From assembly GCF_029338255.1 (NCBI RefSeq), contig NZ_CP119787.1, positions 992,001 to 1,056,000 of the forward strand: a stretch of 64,000 bases of DNA, given 5' to 3'. The translations under genes and the position numbers were made by a program. This DNA comes from Haloarcula halobia (GTDB taxonomy: Archaea; Halobacteriota; Halobacteria; Halobacteriales; Haloarculaceae). Shown in pieces: positions 24,238-33,438 of the stretch (within the stretch, counting starts at the first letter, position 1; each line of letters starts with the position of its first letter). Below the pieces are notes generated by a model. The model was not told the origin of the DNA, made no database searches, and saw only the letters and a list, made by a program, of their open reading frames with translations.

Positions 24238-26916
24238 TCACTCGATCCGATCTTTGAGCGTCGCCAGCGTGTTCAGCGCCTCCAGGGGCGTCATCGTCGC
24301 CACGTCGGCCTCGCGGATGGCGGCCTCGACGCCGCTGTCCCCCTCGGCCGCCACGGCGTCTGTGGTCGGGTCGTGGCCGTTCGTGCCGGGGTCGGGTTCG
24401 GCATCGCCGGCCGCCGTCCCGCCGGCATCCAGCAGGTCACGCGAACGCTCGACGACCGAGTCCGGGACACCGGCCATGCTCGCCACCTCGACGCCATAGG
24501 AGGCCGCGGCCGGACCGGGCGCGACCTCGTGGTCGAAGACGACCCGGCCGTCCTCGCGACTCGTCTCGAAGTGGCGGTTGGTCACGCCCGGCAGCGCCGC
24601 TGCCGCGTCGGTCAGGTCGTGGTGGTGGGTCGCAAAGAGCGTGTACGCGCCCACCTCGTCGTGGAGGTACTCGGTGACCGCCCGGGCGATGGCCAGTCCG
24701 TCGGCCGTCGAGGTACCCCGTCCCACCTCGTCGAGCAGGACCAGCGAGTCGGCCGTCGCCCCCTCGAGTATCGTCGCCAGTTCGGTCATCTCTATCATGA
24801 ACGTCGACCGGCCGCCGGCGATGTCGTCGCTGGCACCGACGCGGGTGAAGATGCGGTCCAGGATGGGGAGGTCGGCCGACCGGGCGGGGACGAAACTGCC
24901 TGCCTGGGCCAGCAGGCATAGCAACGCCACCTGGCGCATGTACGTCGACTTCCCGCTCATGTTGGGGCCGGTGACGACGGCGAAGTAGGGCGCGGTGACC
25001 TCGCTCGCGCCGTCGACGGGGCCGCTCCCGAGATGGGTGTCGTTGGGGACGAACGCGTCCTGGGTGCGCTCGACGACCGGATGCCGGCCCGCCGTGACGT
25101 CGATGCCGTCGGTCCCGACGGTCGGCCGGCAGTAGTCGTAGCGGGCGGCCACCTCGGCGAACGAGACGAGCACGTCCAGGCGGGCCAGGCGAGCGGCCAG
25201 TGCCTGCACCCGTTCGGCCTCGGCCGCGACGTCGTCGCGCACCGCACAGAACAGGTCGTACTCCAGGTCGTCGGCGGCCGTCTCGGCCCGCAGGATCTCC
25301 TCTTCGCGCTCCTTGAGCTCGGGCGTGTAGTAGCGTTCGCTGTTCTTCAGGGTCTGGCGGCGCTGGTAGTCCTCGGGCACCGAATCGAGGTTCGCGTCGG
25401 TCACCTCGATGTAGTAGCCGTGGACGCTGTTGTGGCCCACCTTCAGCGAGTCGATGCCGGTGCGCTCGCGCTCGCTTTCCTCCAGGTCGGCGATCCACTG
25501 CTTGCCCGACCGTTCGGTCGAACGCAAGGCGTCGAGGTCGTCGTCGTAGCCCTCGCGGACGACCCCGCCTTCGGTCACCTGCTGTGGCGGGTCCGGGCGG
25601 ATGGCCGCCGCGATCTCCTCGCGGGTCTCGGTCAGGGGGTCCAGCGTCGCGCCCAGGTCTGCGAGCAGTCGCGCATCGGCGTCTTCGAGCGCCTCGCGCA
25701 CGTCGGGCACGACGGCGAGCGTCGACGCAAGCGAGCGCAGGTCCCTGGCGTTGGCCCGGCCCCGCGACACCCGAGAGATGAGTCGCTCGACGTCGTAGAC
25801 CTCTGACAGCAGGTCGTGGAGGCGCTCGCGGGTCGCCGGGTCGCACTGGAGTTCCGCGACCGCTTCGTGGCGGGCCTCGATGCGTTGCTCGTCGAGCAGC
25901 GGCCGGCGGAGCCAGTCGGTGAGCTTCCGGCGGCCGAGCGCACAGGCGGTCTCGTCCAGCGTCTCGACGAGCGTCAGGTTCTCGTGGCCCCGCACCGACC
26001 GGCGCTCGAACAGCTCTAGGCTCTCGACGGCGACGGCGTCCAGTAGCATGTACTCCCGTGGGTCGTAGCGCGTGAGATGATTGAGGTAGTCGAGCGTCCG
26101 CTCCGGGTCCGCGTCCGGGTCGACCGGTTCGCCGTCCGGTCCGACCGCCCCCGCGCTCCCGCGGGTGTACTCGGCGTAGGCCAGCAGCGCGCCAGTGGCG
26201 CGGATCTCGCTGTCGCCGGCCAGCAACCGGTCGGGCGGGCCGAAGTACCGCTCGACGCGCTCGCCGGCCCGGTCGACTTCGAAGGTCGCCGCGTCGTACT
26301 CGGTCACCAGACAGGCCGGGCCGAAGACGGCGTCTGCGTCGACGTCGACCCCAGGCCCGACGATGGCCTCGGCGGGGCCGAAGCGGCTCAGTTCGTCGCC
26401 CACGGCAGTCTCGCTTCCGACGCTGGTCGCGTAGCAGTCGCCCGTCGAGATGTCTAGGAGCGCGAGGCCGTAGTCCGCCCCCTGGGTGAGTGCGGCGACG
26501 TAGTTGTTGTCCGCCCCGCCCAGCAGTTCGGCCTCGGTGAGCGTCCCGGGCGTGACGATGCGGGTCACCGCGCGCTCGACGACGCCGCTTACCTCGTCGG
26601 GGTCCTCCACCTGGTCGGCGACGGCCACCCGGTAGCCCGCCTCCAGCAGCGTCTCGATGTACGACTCGGCGTTGTCGATGGGGATGCCCGCCATCGGGTA
26701 CTCGCCGGTCGAGTCCGTCCGCTGGGTGAGCGTGATCTCACACAGCCGGGCGACCCGCTCGGCGGCGTCACAGAACGCCTCGTAGAAGTCCCCGACCTGA
26801 AAGAGCAGGAGGGACTCGTCGTACTGCCGGCACAGCTCGAAGTACTGTGCCATCATCGGCGTCAGGTCGTCCTCGAGCTCGGCCATCTGGTCGGGCGGGC
26901 CAAGCGCTGCGTCCAT
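24238..26916 (-). CDS. mutS: DNA mismatch repair protein MutS (paralog 1)
   Basis: The 892-aa protein has the mismatch-reading motif F-Y-E at residues 44-46 (VGDFYEAF), connector, lever and clamp regions, and a C-terminal ABC ATPase with Walker [10 protein letters not shown] near residue 649, Walker [10 protein letters not shown] and THHHDL. It recognises mispairs and recruits MutL. The C-terminal tail holds an acidic linker ([15 protein letters not shown] region) and the MutS dimer-like end [14 protein letters not shown] second MutS is encoded at 44286 and MutL at 50958. Confidence 0.96.
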   Translation of the reverse strand: MDAALGPPDQMAELEDDLTPMMAQYFELCRQYDESLLLFQVGDFYEAFCDAAERVARLCEITLTQRTDSTGEYPMAGIPIDNAESYIETLLEAGYRVAVADQVEDPDEVSGVVERAVTRIVTPGTLTEAELLGGADNNYVAALTQGADYGLALLDISTGDCYATSVGSETAVGDELSRFGPAEAIVGPGVDVDADAVFGPACLVTEYDAATFEVDRAGERVERYFGPPDRLLAGDSEIRATGALLAYAEYTRGSAGAVGPDGEPVDPDADPERTLDYLNHLTRYDPREYMLLDAVAVESLELFERRSVRGHENLTLVETLDETACALGRRKLTDWLRRPLLDEQRIEARHEAVAELQCDPATRERLHDLLSEVYDVERLISRVSRGRANARDLRSLASTLAVVPDVREALEDADARLLADLGATLDPLTETREEIAAAIRPDPPQQVTEGGVVREGYDDDLDALRSTERSGKQWIADLEESERERTGIDSLKVGHNSVHGYYIEVTDANLDSVPEDYQRRQTLKNSERYYTPELKEREEEILRAETAADDLEYDLFCAVRDDVAAEAERVQALAARLARLDVLVSFAEVAARYDYCRPTVGTDGIDVTAGRHPVVERTQDAFVPNDTHLGSGPVDGASEVTAPYFAVVTGPNMSGKSTYMRQVALLCLLAQAGSFVPARSADLPILDRIFTRVGASDDIAGGRSTFMIEMTELATILEGATADSLVLLDEVGRGTSTADGLAIARAVTEYLHDEVGAYTLFATHHHDLTDAAAALPGVTNRHFETSREDGRVVFDHEVAPGPAAASYGVEVASMAGVPDSVVERSRDLLDAGGTAAGDAEPDPGTNGHDPTTDAVAAEGDSGVEAAIREADVATMTPLEALNTLATLKDRIE

Positions 26917-27002
26917 GGGCGGTCACAGCACCCGGGCCCTGATAGGCGCTCCGCTCCGGGTCCGGCGAGGGGTTCTTGACACCCGGCGTCCTACCTTCGC
27001 CT

Positions 27003-27332
27003 GTGTCTACAGACGTCTCAGACCGTGCCGTGACCATCGAAACCCGAACCGAACTCGACGAGATACTCGCCGCCCGCGAGCGCGTGCTGGTGATGGTCCG
27101 GACCGCCGGCTGTGCCATCTGCAAGTCGATGGACCCCATCATCGACAACGTCGCCCGCGCGACGGACGTGGCCGTGGTGGACTTCAACCCGAAATCCGAC
27201 CTCGACGCCGTCGCCGAGTTCGACGTGCGTAGCGTCCCGACCTTCCTGCTGTTCGAGGACGGCGCGGTCGTCGACCGGGTCGCCGACGGGTTCGTCCCGA
27301 CCGAGGACCTCGTCGCGTTCGTCGAGCGCTAG
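27003..27332 (+). CDS. Thioredoxin-fold protein with CAIC motif
   Basis: The 109-aa protein has the thioredoxin fold, with VLVMVRTAGCAICKSMDP in place of the WCGPC region and the cis-Pro loop VRSVPTFLLFEDG. The Cys pair CAIC should be redox-active, but lack of Trp and Gly-Pro changes its potential. The start is uncertain: the GTG at 27003 is preferred over the TTG at 26976. It stands divergent from mutS; no partner is evident. Confidence 0.85.
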   Translation: MSTDVSDRAVTIETRTELDEILAARERVLVMVRTAGCAICKSMDPIIDNVARATDVAVVDFNPKSDLDAVAEFDVRSVPTFLLFEDGAVVDRVADGFVPTEDLVAFVER

Positions 27333-27389
27333 AACCGTCCGCCGTCGTCTCCGGCTGTCGCCATCCACGACGGGTTGGACGACGCCCAC

Positions 27390-28100
27390 TCACCCGCCGA
27401 GGTAGAGCTTCGAGACGTCGTCGTTGTCGAGCAGCGCCGACGCTTCGTCCTCGAAGCGGACGGTCCCCTGGTCTAAGACGTAGCCGCGGTCGGAGATGCC
27501 CAGCCCCTTCGTGGCGTTCTGTTCGACCATCAGGATGGCCGTATCCAGGTCGTTGACCGCCTGGACGTGGCCGAACACCTCGTCGGCGGTGTTCGGTGCC
27601 AGGCCGGCCGAGGGCTCGTCGATGAGCAACACGTCCGGTTCCATCACCAGCGCGCGGGCGAACGCGAGCACCTGGCGCTGGCCGCCCGAGAGGGTCGACG
27701 CGTTCGCCGACCGCTTCTCGTCGAGCAGCGGGAACCGGTCGTAGAGGCGGTTGATGACCTCGTCGAGGCCGCCCTCGCGGGCGACACCGCCCATCCGGAG
27801 GTTCTCCTCGATGGTCAGGCTCCCGAACACGTTGTCCGTCTGTGGGACGTAGCCGATGCCCTCGCGGACGATGTCCTCGGGCGCCATCCCGCCGATCTCG
27901 TCGCCGTGGTAGGTGACGGTCCCCTCCCACGGGGTCAGCATGCCGAAGGCCGTCTTCAGCACCGTCGACTTTCCGGCGCCGTTCGGGCCGATGAGACAGA
28001 CGATCTCCTCGGGGTTCAGATGCAGCGTCAGGTCGTCGAGCACCTGGACCTCGCCGTACCCGCTGTCGACGTGGGTCAGTTCCAGCACCGGGTCGGTCAT
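27390..28100 (-). CDS. livF: Amino-acid ABC transporter ATP-binding protein (LivF-type)
   Basis: The 236-aa ATPase has Walker A GPNGAGKS (38-45), signature LSGGQRQVL and Walker B VLLIDEPSAGL, in the LivF branch. It is the last gene of a livKHMGF-type operon read from 32441 downward, overlapping livG by 4 bp. Substrate may be branched-chain amino acids, or proline given the neighbouring catabolic genes. The substrate is inference. Confidence 0.9.
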   Translation of the reverse strand: MTDPVLELTHVDSGYGEVQVLDDLTLHLNPEEIVCLIGPNGAGKSTVLKTAFGMLTPWEGTVTYHGDEIGGMAPEDIVREGIGYVPQTDNVFGSLTIEENLRMGGVAREGGLDEVINRLYDRFPLLDEKRSANASTLSGGQRQVLAFARALVMEPDVLLIDEPSAGLAPNTADEVFGHVQAVNDLDTAILMVEQNATKGLGISDRGYVLDQGTVRFEDEASALLDNDDVSKLYLGG

Positions 28101-28918
28101 ACGTTCCCTCCCAGGTAGGCGTCGATGACGCGCTGGTCGGTCTGGACCGCCTTCGGCGCCCCCTCCATGAGCACGTGGCCCTGGTCGAGGACGATGACTG
28201 GGTCGGCGAGTTTCATCACGAAGTCCATGTCGTGCTCGATGAGCAAGAACGTCGTGCCCTGCTCGTGCAGCCGGCGGATCTGGTCTGCGAGCTTGTTCCG
28301 GAGCGTCGGGTTGACCCCGGCCGCCGGTTCGTCCAGCAAGAGGAGTTCCGGTTCGGCCAGCATCGCCCGCGCCAGCTCGACGAGTTTCATCTGCCCGCCC
28401 GAGATCTGTGTCGCGGGCTGGGTCGCGAGGTGGTCGATCTCGAACTCCTCTAAGATGCGCTCGGCCTCCTCGAGGTTGGCCGCCTCCCGCTCTCCGACCG
28501 TCCCCGGCCGGAAGAACAGGTTCAGGAACGACTCGCCGGGCTGTTCGCGCGGGCCGACGAGCATCGCCTCGCGGACAGTCATCCCCTCCAGCTTGCGGGG
28601 GGTCTGGAACGTCCGGATGAGGCCGTGATCGGCTACCTCGTAGGGTTCCATGCCCGTCACGTCGGTGCCGTTGACCTCGACGCGGCCGCCGTCCGGTTCG
28701 TAGAAGCCCGAGACGAGGTTGAACAGCGTCGACTTCCCGGCACCGTTGGGGCCGATGAGGCCCGTGATGGTGCCGCGTTCGACGGCGAACGTCGCGTGGT
28801 CGGTCGCCGTCAGCGCGCCGAAGGACTTCTGGAGGTCCTCGACGCGCAGGACGACGTCCTCTTTCTGGTCGGGGTCGGTCGCCCCGCGGGCCTGGTCGCC
28901 CCCCGTCTGTTCACTCAT
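28097..28918 (-). CDS. livG: Amino-acid ABC transporter ATP-binding protein (LivG-type)
   Basis: The protein has about 273 aa with Walker A GPNGAGKS, signature ISGGQMKLVELARA and Walker B LLLLDEPAAGVNP, followed by an H-loop in LLIEHDMDFVMKLAD. The ATG at 28918 is chosen. A GTG three codons earlier is also in frame. The gene overlaps livM by 8 bp and livF by 4 bp. It pairs with LivF as the nucleotide-binding heterodimer. Confidence 0.9.
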   Translation of the reverse strand: MSEQTGGDQARGATDPDQKEDVVLRVEDLQKSFGALTATDHATFAVERGTITGLIGPNGAGKSTLFNLVSGFYEPDGGRVEVNGTDVTGMEPYEVADHGLIRTFQTPRKLEGMTVREAMLVGPREQPGESFLNLFFRPGTVGEREAANLEEAERILEEFEIDHLATQPATQISGGQMKLVELARAMLAEPELLLLDEPAAGVNPTLRNKLADQIRRLHEQGTTFLLIEHDMDFVMKLADPVIVLDQGHVLMEGAPKAVQTDQRVIDAYLGGNV

Positions 28919-30137
28919 CGGACTCACCCGCCTTGACGCCGCGGACGCCGGAATCGAGTTTCGACGGCGGGTCGTCGACCACGCTGGGCCAGATGAGCTC
29001 GCGCTGTGGCGGCAGGATGCCCTGTGGCCGGTACCGCATCAGGACCACGATGAGCACGCCGATGAGCAGGAAGCGAAGCGGCGCGACGTTCGACGAGATG
29101 AAGCTCAGGTCGAACTGGAGCGCCACGACGCCCAGGTCGAGGACGAACCCCGAGAGGCCGCTGAGAAAGCGCGTGCCCTCGCGGATGGTGACGATGACGA
29201 CGCCGCCGAACAGCGCCCCGCGGTTCGACCCGCTGCCGCCGAGGATGACCGCCACCCAGACGTAGAACGTCGTCACCGGATCCAGGTCGCCCGGGCTCAC
29301 GAACAGGTTCAGGTGCGCGTAGAACACGCCGGCCAGCGCCATGATGAGGCTGCCCAGCACGAACGACTGCATCTTGAACGCGTAGGTGTTCTTCCCGAGC
29401 GCCCGTGCCAGGTCCTCGTCGGCCCGGATGGTGCGCAGGACGCGCCCCCACGGCGAGCGGTGGGCCCGCCTGAGGATGCCGTAGCTGATGCCGACGAACG
29501 CCACGACGATCGCGACGTTCAACAGCGCCCCCCAGAACGGCGTCTCCAAGACGAGTTCGGTCCCCGGCAACGGCCGTATCACCAGCCCCGGCAGCTGCTG
29601 TGGGAGCGTCGCCAGGACGGGCCACCCCTCGAAGAACGGCGGGATGCCCCGGACGCCGGCGCTCCCGTTGGTGATCTGGCGCTCGTTGAGGACGACGAGT
29701 CGGACGACCTCCGCGAGGCCGAGCGACGCGATGGCGAGGTAGTCCGCGCGCAGTCGCAACGTCGGGATGCCGATCGCCAGTGCGATGACAGCGGCGACGG
29801 CGAGCGCCACGAACAGCCCCACTATCGGGAGGACTCCACCCGCTATGGGCGAGGAGTCGGCGCTCATCAGCGCCGTCCCGTAGGCACCGATGCCGAAGAA
29901 CGCGGCCACGCTGAAGTTGATGAGGCCGCTGAACCCCCACTGGGAGTTCAGTCCGAACGACAGCAGGGCGTACATCCCCGCGATGCCGACGAGAAACAGG
30001 AAGTACGTCGGCGAGAGTGCCCCGGTCAGCAGGCCCGCGAGCAGGAGGACGGCGAAGCCCACTATGAAGCCGACGACGCCGCGCTCGGCCCGCGTGAGGT
30101 CCGCCCAGTACCCCTTCGGGTCGGAGAGGGCGCCCAT
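28911..30137 (-). CDS. livM: Amino-acid ABC transporter permease (LivM-type)
   Basis: The 408-aa permease has about nine to ten hydrophobic helices and the LivM motif region WGRVLRTIRADEDLARALGKN, the coupling loop to the ATPases. It forms the channel with LivH. The C-terminus carries a short cytoplasmic tail ending SGVRGVKAGESDE. One base separates it from the livH stop. Confidence 0.9.
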   Translation of the reverse strand: MGALSDPKGYWADLTRAERGVVGFIVGFAVLLLAGLLTGALSPTYFLFLVGIAGMYALLSFGLNSQWGFSGLINFSVAAFFGIGAYGTALMSADSSPIAGGVLPIVGLFVALAVAAVIALAIGIPTLRLRADYLAIASLGLAEVVRLVVLNERQITNGSAGVRGIPPFFEGWPVLATLPQQLPGLVIRPLPGTELVLETPFWGALLNVAIVVAFVGISYGILRRAHRSPWGRVLRTIRADEDLARALGKNTYAFKMQSFVLGSLIMALAGVFYAHLNLFVSPGDLDPVTTFYVWVAVILGGSGSNRGALFGGVVIVTIREGTRFLSGLSGFVLDLGVVALQFDLSFISSNVAPLRFLLIGVLIVVLMRYRPQGILPPQRELIWPSVVDDPPSKLDSGVRGVKAGESDE

Positions 30138-30138
30138 C

Positions 30139-31098
30139 TCAGACCGCCTCCCCGGCGATGCCGTTCGGTCTGACGAGCAACACGGCCACCATGATGACGA
30201 AGGCGATGGCGTTGGCGTACTCGATGCCGATGACGATGCCGAAGCTGTCGGGCACCAGCGGCAGCATGGTCCCCATCTCGGTGAGGAACCGGATGTCCGA
30301 GAGCACGGGCGTCAGCTGGTTGATGACTCCGATGAGGAGCCCGCCGAGCATCGCCCCGTAGACGGAGCCGATGCCGCCCAGGATGACGGCGGCGAAGATG
30401 AGCAAGAGGAGGTTGAATCCCATCCGGGGCGACAGCTGGTTGTACAGGCCCAGGAAGACGCCGCCCGACCCGGCCAGGCCGGCGCCGATGATCCAGGTCC
30501 ACAGCTTGACCCGGTCGGTCCGGATGCCGCTCACGCGGGCGAGGTCGGGGTTGTCCGCCATCGCCCGCATCTTCCGTCCGAGGTCGGTGTACTGGAGCAG
30601 CGTGTGCAGGCTCCCGACCAGCACGACCGCCGAGACGACGATGGCCACGTCGTGTTGTGTGACGCGGACGCCGTACGGCAACAGCGCCTCGATGGGACGC
30701 TGGGTCTGGACGTCGAACCGCGTGAAGTCCGCACCGAAGCTCATCTGGATGATCGCGCGGTAGATGAACGCGATCCCGATCGAGGTGATGAGCAACTGGA
30801 TCGAACTGGCGTTCATCCCGTCGTAGACGACCTTCTCCGTGACGACGGCCACGACGGCCGCGGCGACGATGCCGACCACGAGCGCCACGAAAAAGCCGAG
30901 CGGGAGGCCGAGAATCCCGAACCCGAGCCCGCCGACGGCCCCGAAGGTGACGAACGCCGCGTACGCGCCGACCGTCATGGTGTCCCCGTGCGCGAAGTTC
31001 GCGAAGTTCGCGATGCTGTAGATCAGCGACAGCCCGATGCTGCCCAGCACGATGATGCTGCTGAACACGAGGCCACTGGCGAGTAAGTCAAGGACCAT
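30139..31098 (-). CDS. livH: Amino-acid ABC transporter permease (LivH-type)
   Basis: The 319-aa permease shows the LivH start pattern (SLIYSIANFANFAHGDTMTVGAYAAF) and the coupling segment RKMRAMADNPDLARVSGI. About eight TM helices. It follows the binding-protein gene by 8 bp. As one of two distinct permeases it forms the heterodimeric pore. Confidence 0.9.
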   Translation of the reverse strand: MVLDLLASGLVFSSIIVLGSIGLSLIYSIANFANFAHGDTMTVGAYAAFVTFGAVGGLGFGILGLPLGFFVALVVGIVAAAVVAVVTEKVVYDGMNASSIQLLITSIGIAFIYRAIIQMSFGADFTRFDVQTQRPIEALLPYGVRVTQHDVAIVVSAVVLVGSLHTLLQYTDLGRKMRAMADNPDLARVSGIRTDRVKLWTWIIGAGLAGSGGVFLGLYNQLSPRMGFNLLLLIFAAVILGGIGSVYGAMLGGLLIGVINQLTPVLSDIRFLTEMGTMLPLVPDSFGIVIGIEYANAIAFVIMVAVLLVRPNGIAGEAV

Positions 31099-31106
31099 TG
31101 TCGGGA

Positions 31107-32441
31107 TTACGACGTGATGAAGTCGGTTCCGACGTACTCGTGTTCCTGGACGGTAAACACTTGCAGGAAGCCCTTGGGATCACCGTTCTCGTCGAAGTCG
31201 ATCGGGCCGCTGACGCCCTGGTAGTCGACGTCGCTGGGGCTGCCACCGTCTGCGAGGATCTCGGCCGCGGCCTCATAGGTGGTGACCTGCTCTCCTTCCG
31301 GACGGGTCACCTCGCGGATCGTCTCCTGCAGGGCCACACCAGTGAATTCGTCGGCGGCGAGAATCGACAGCGCGGCGGTTACGACACAGTCGTACGCAAA
31401 CGCCGACCACGCGGTCGGCGACTCGCCGTATTCGGATTCGAACTCCGAGGCGAACTGCTTGTAGTTCTCTTCCTCTACCGGAGCAGACGGCGCGACGACC
31501 TTCATGCCGTCCATGCTGCCCTCGGGCGTGTTCTCGATGACATTGCTACCCTTGGCGGAGTCCGCACCGTAGAGAGGGGCCTCGTATCCGCTGGAATATA
31601 TCTCGTTGACCATCGTCGCGAACTCGGCCTGATAGGCGATGAACAGCCACGCGTCGGCGCCCGAATCGTTCATCTCGGAAACGAGACTCGAATAGGACTG
31701 CTGTTCCTGGTCGTGCGGGGTGTTGTAGGCGATATCGCCGTCATACGAATTGACGAACGCGTCGGCCAGACTCTGTCCGTAGTCGTTGTTGACGTAGGTG
31801 AGCGCCACGGAGTCGTGGCCGTCTTCCGCGATTATATTCGCCAGTGCGACTGACTGGGTGCGCCCCGACGGTGACATCCGGAGCAGTCCAGGGAACTCGG
31901 TCAGGCCCAGTCCGGTCGAGTTCTGGCTGAGCTGGACGACGTCGGTGCCCTGGACGACACTCTCGTAGATCGCCAGTGAGACGCCGGACCCGACTGCGCC
32001 GATGAGGAACGGGACCTCGTCCTGGTTGACGAGCTTCTGGGCCGCGGAGACGCCGCCCTGACTCTCGCTCTCGGAGTCCTCTTCGATAATCGAGAGCTCG
32101 CGGCCCCCGACGCCGACCGAATTGACGGCCTCCAGGGCGAGTTCCTTCCCGCGCTGGTTGCGCTGCCCGAACGCCGACAGCGACCCGGTCAGGGAGTTGA
32201 CCATCCCGATCTCGTACGGCCCGGAAGCGCCGCCGTCGCCGCCCGATTCGGTGTCCGTGTCCTCGCTGCCGCCGTCGCTGGAGCCGCCGTCGCTGGAGCC
32301 GCCGTCGCTGGAGCCGTCGCTGCCGCCGTCGCCACCGTCGTCCGTCGTGCTGACACAGCCGGCCAGGCCCGCGAGTCCCGCGAGGCCCGCCGCTTTGAGT
32401 ACCCGTCGTCGGTCGAACGTGTATTCTGAATCGTCTTTCAT
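31107..32441 (-). CDS. livK: Amino-acid ABC transporter substrate-binding lipoprotein (LivK-like)
   Basis: The protein has about 444 aa with a Tat signal (DRRRVLKAAG, hydrophobic run, lipobox LAGC) and a Ser/Gly/Asp-rich linker. Its periplasmic-binding domain starts IGMVNSLTGSLSAFGQRNQRG, typical for type I amino-acid receptors. ATG at 32441 is preferred; an ATG at 32456 is also in frame. A TTAATG-like box at about 32470-32478 on the minus strand fits a near-leaderless start at 32441. A palindromic operator candidate lies at 32483-32498. It delivers substrate to LivHM. Confidence 0.9.
   Translation of the reverse strand: MKDDSEYTFDRRRVLKAAGLAGLAGLAGCVSTTDDGGDGGSDGSSDGGSSDGGSSDGGSEDTDTESGGDGGASGPYEIGMVNSLTGSLSAFGQRNQRGKELALEAVNSVGVGGRELSIIEEDSESESQGGVSAAQKLVNQDEVPFLIGAVGSGVSLAIYESVVQGTDVVQLSQNSTGLGLTEFPGLLRMSPSGRTQSVALANIIAEDGHDSVALTYVNNDYGQSLADAFVNSYDGDIAYNTPHDQEQQSYSSLVSEMNDSGADAWLFIAYQAEFATMVNEIYSSGYEAPLYGADSAKGSNVIENTPEGSMDGMKVVAPSAPVEEENYKQFASEFESEYGESPTAWSAFAYDCVVTAALSILAADEFTGVALQETIREVTRPEGEQVTTYEAAAEILADGGSPSDVDYQGVSGPIDFDENGDPKGFLQVFTVQEHEYVGTDFITS
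32281..32322. repeat. 15-bp tandem repeat in the livK linker
   Basis: GAGCCGCCGTCGCTG occurs twice in full (32281-32295 and 32296-32310) and once shortened by three bases (32311-32322). On the minus strand it encodes a repeated Ser-Ser-Asp-Gly-Gly linker just after the lipobox. Such repeats expand and contract by slippage, so linker length may vary between strains. Confidence 0.85.
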
Positions 32442-32482
32442 GGCTATGCCCCACATGGCACAAGGACCATCATTAACCGCGC

Positions 32483-32498
32483 CCCGACCATGGACGGG
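32483..32498. promoter_or_regulatory. Palindromic operator candidate between livK and proline dehydrogenase
   Basis: The sequence CCCGACCATGGACGGG contains a 14-bp match to CCGWCCATGGWCGG. It sits 42-57 bp before the livK start, just upstream of that gene's TATA region, and 113-128 bp before the proline dehydrogenase start. The same motif occurs twice at 34207 and 34265. Its position upstream of the core promoter favours activator binding. Confidence 0.6.
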
Positions 32499-32580
32499 AA
32501 GCCGGGAACTGGCGTCTCGAGACGGGGACTGCAAGTATAATTTCGATACGAACAATCCGGAATTTTTGGTCGGGGGGACC

Positions 32581-32586
32581 TATATA
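32581..32586 (+). promoter_or_regulatory. TATA box of proline dehydrogenase gene
   Basis: TATATA lies 25-30 nt before the ATG at 32611. This spacing implies a leaderless transcript and decides for the ATG rather than the GTG at 32605. Confidence 0.6.
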
Positions 32587-32610
32587 CCGCGGTAGGACCA
32601 GCTGGTGGGT

Positions 32611-33438
32611 ATGCTACCACCTATCGCGAGAAACTTCGTCGCGGGCGAGACACAGGGGGCGGCGATGGACCACGTCGACGACCTGAACGACCGGGGCGTC
32701 GGGGGGATACTGAACCTGCTGGGCGAACACTACGACGACCGGGCGGATGCGGACGCGGACACCCAGGCCTACGTCGACCTCGTGACCGCGCTGGCGGACC
32801 GCGATACCCGGTCGTGTATCTCGGTCAAACCCAGCCAGATCGGTCTCGACATCGGCGAGGACGTCTTCCGGGAGAACCTCGCGCGAATCGTCGAGGCCGC
32901 CGACTGTCTGGTCTGGATCGACATGGAAGACCACACGACGACCGACGTCACCCTCGACGCCTTCGAGCACCACGCCCGGGAGACCGACGGCAACGTGGGC
33001 GTCTGCGTCCAGGCCAACCTCAAGCGCACGCGCGAGGACCTCGAGCGACTGGCCGACCTCCCGGGGAAGGTCCGGCTGGTCAAGGGCGCCTACGACGAAC
33101 CGAAGGAGATCGCCTACAAGAAGAAGGCAGAGGTCGACGAGGCGTACCGGGAGTACCTCGAGTACATGTTCGAGCACTTCGAGGACGGCATCGCCGTCGG
33201 GAGCCACGACCCCGAGATGATCTCGCTGGCCGCCGACCTCCACGCCGAGTACGGCACCCCCTACGAGGTCCAGATGCTCATGGGCGTGCGCGAGGACGAA
33301 CAGACCCGTCTCGCCCCCGACGTCGACGTCTACCAGTACATCCCCTACGGCGAGAAGTGGTTCTCGTATTTCTACCGCCGCGTCAGAGAGCGCAAGTCCA
33401 ACGCCCTGTTCGCGCTGCGGGCCGTCGTCGGTATTTAG
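32611..33438 (+). CDS. Proline dehydrogenase
   Basis: The 275-aa protein has the PRODH-domain landmarks: CVQANLKRTREDL, LVKGAYDEP and the substrate-binding C-terminal motif YIPYGEKWFSYFYRRVRER. It oxidises L-proline to pyrroline-5-carboxylate with FAD and passes electrons to the respiratory chain. Size matches the monofunctional archaeal and Gram-positive enzymes. The convergent HTH regulator gene overlaps its end by 4 bp, and a P5C-dehydrogenase-like gene lies at 34317. Confidence 0.92.
   Translation: MLPPIARNFVAGETQGAAMDHVDDLNDRGVGGILNLLGEHYDDRADADADTQAYVDLVTALADRDTRSCISVKPSQIGLDIGEDVFRENLARIVEAADCLVWIDMEDHTTTDVTLDAFEHHARETDGNVGVCVQANLKRTREDLERLADLPGKVRLVKGAYDEPKEIAYKKKAEVDEAYREYLEYMFEHFEDGIAVGSHDPEMISLAADLHAEYGTPYEVQMLMGVREDEQTRLAPDVDVYQYIPYGEKWFSYFYRRVRERKSNALFALRAVVGI

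Noticed and set aside
24437-25846. Long Arg/Gly-rich open frame antisense-frame to mutS
   Set aside because: It is an alternate frame of the mutS gene. The Arg/Pro-rich text is typical of wrong-frame reading in G+C-rich archaeal DNA, and the real motifs are in the mutS frame.
26903-26916. CCATGG-containing match resembling the CCGWCCATGGWCGG palindrome at the mutS start
   Set aside because: It differs at two positions and the ATGG simply comes from the start codon context; a similar case occurs at 59072.
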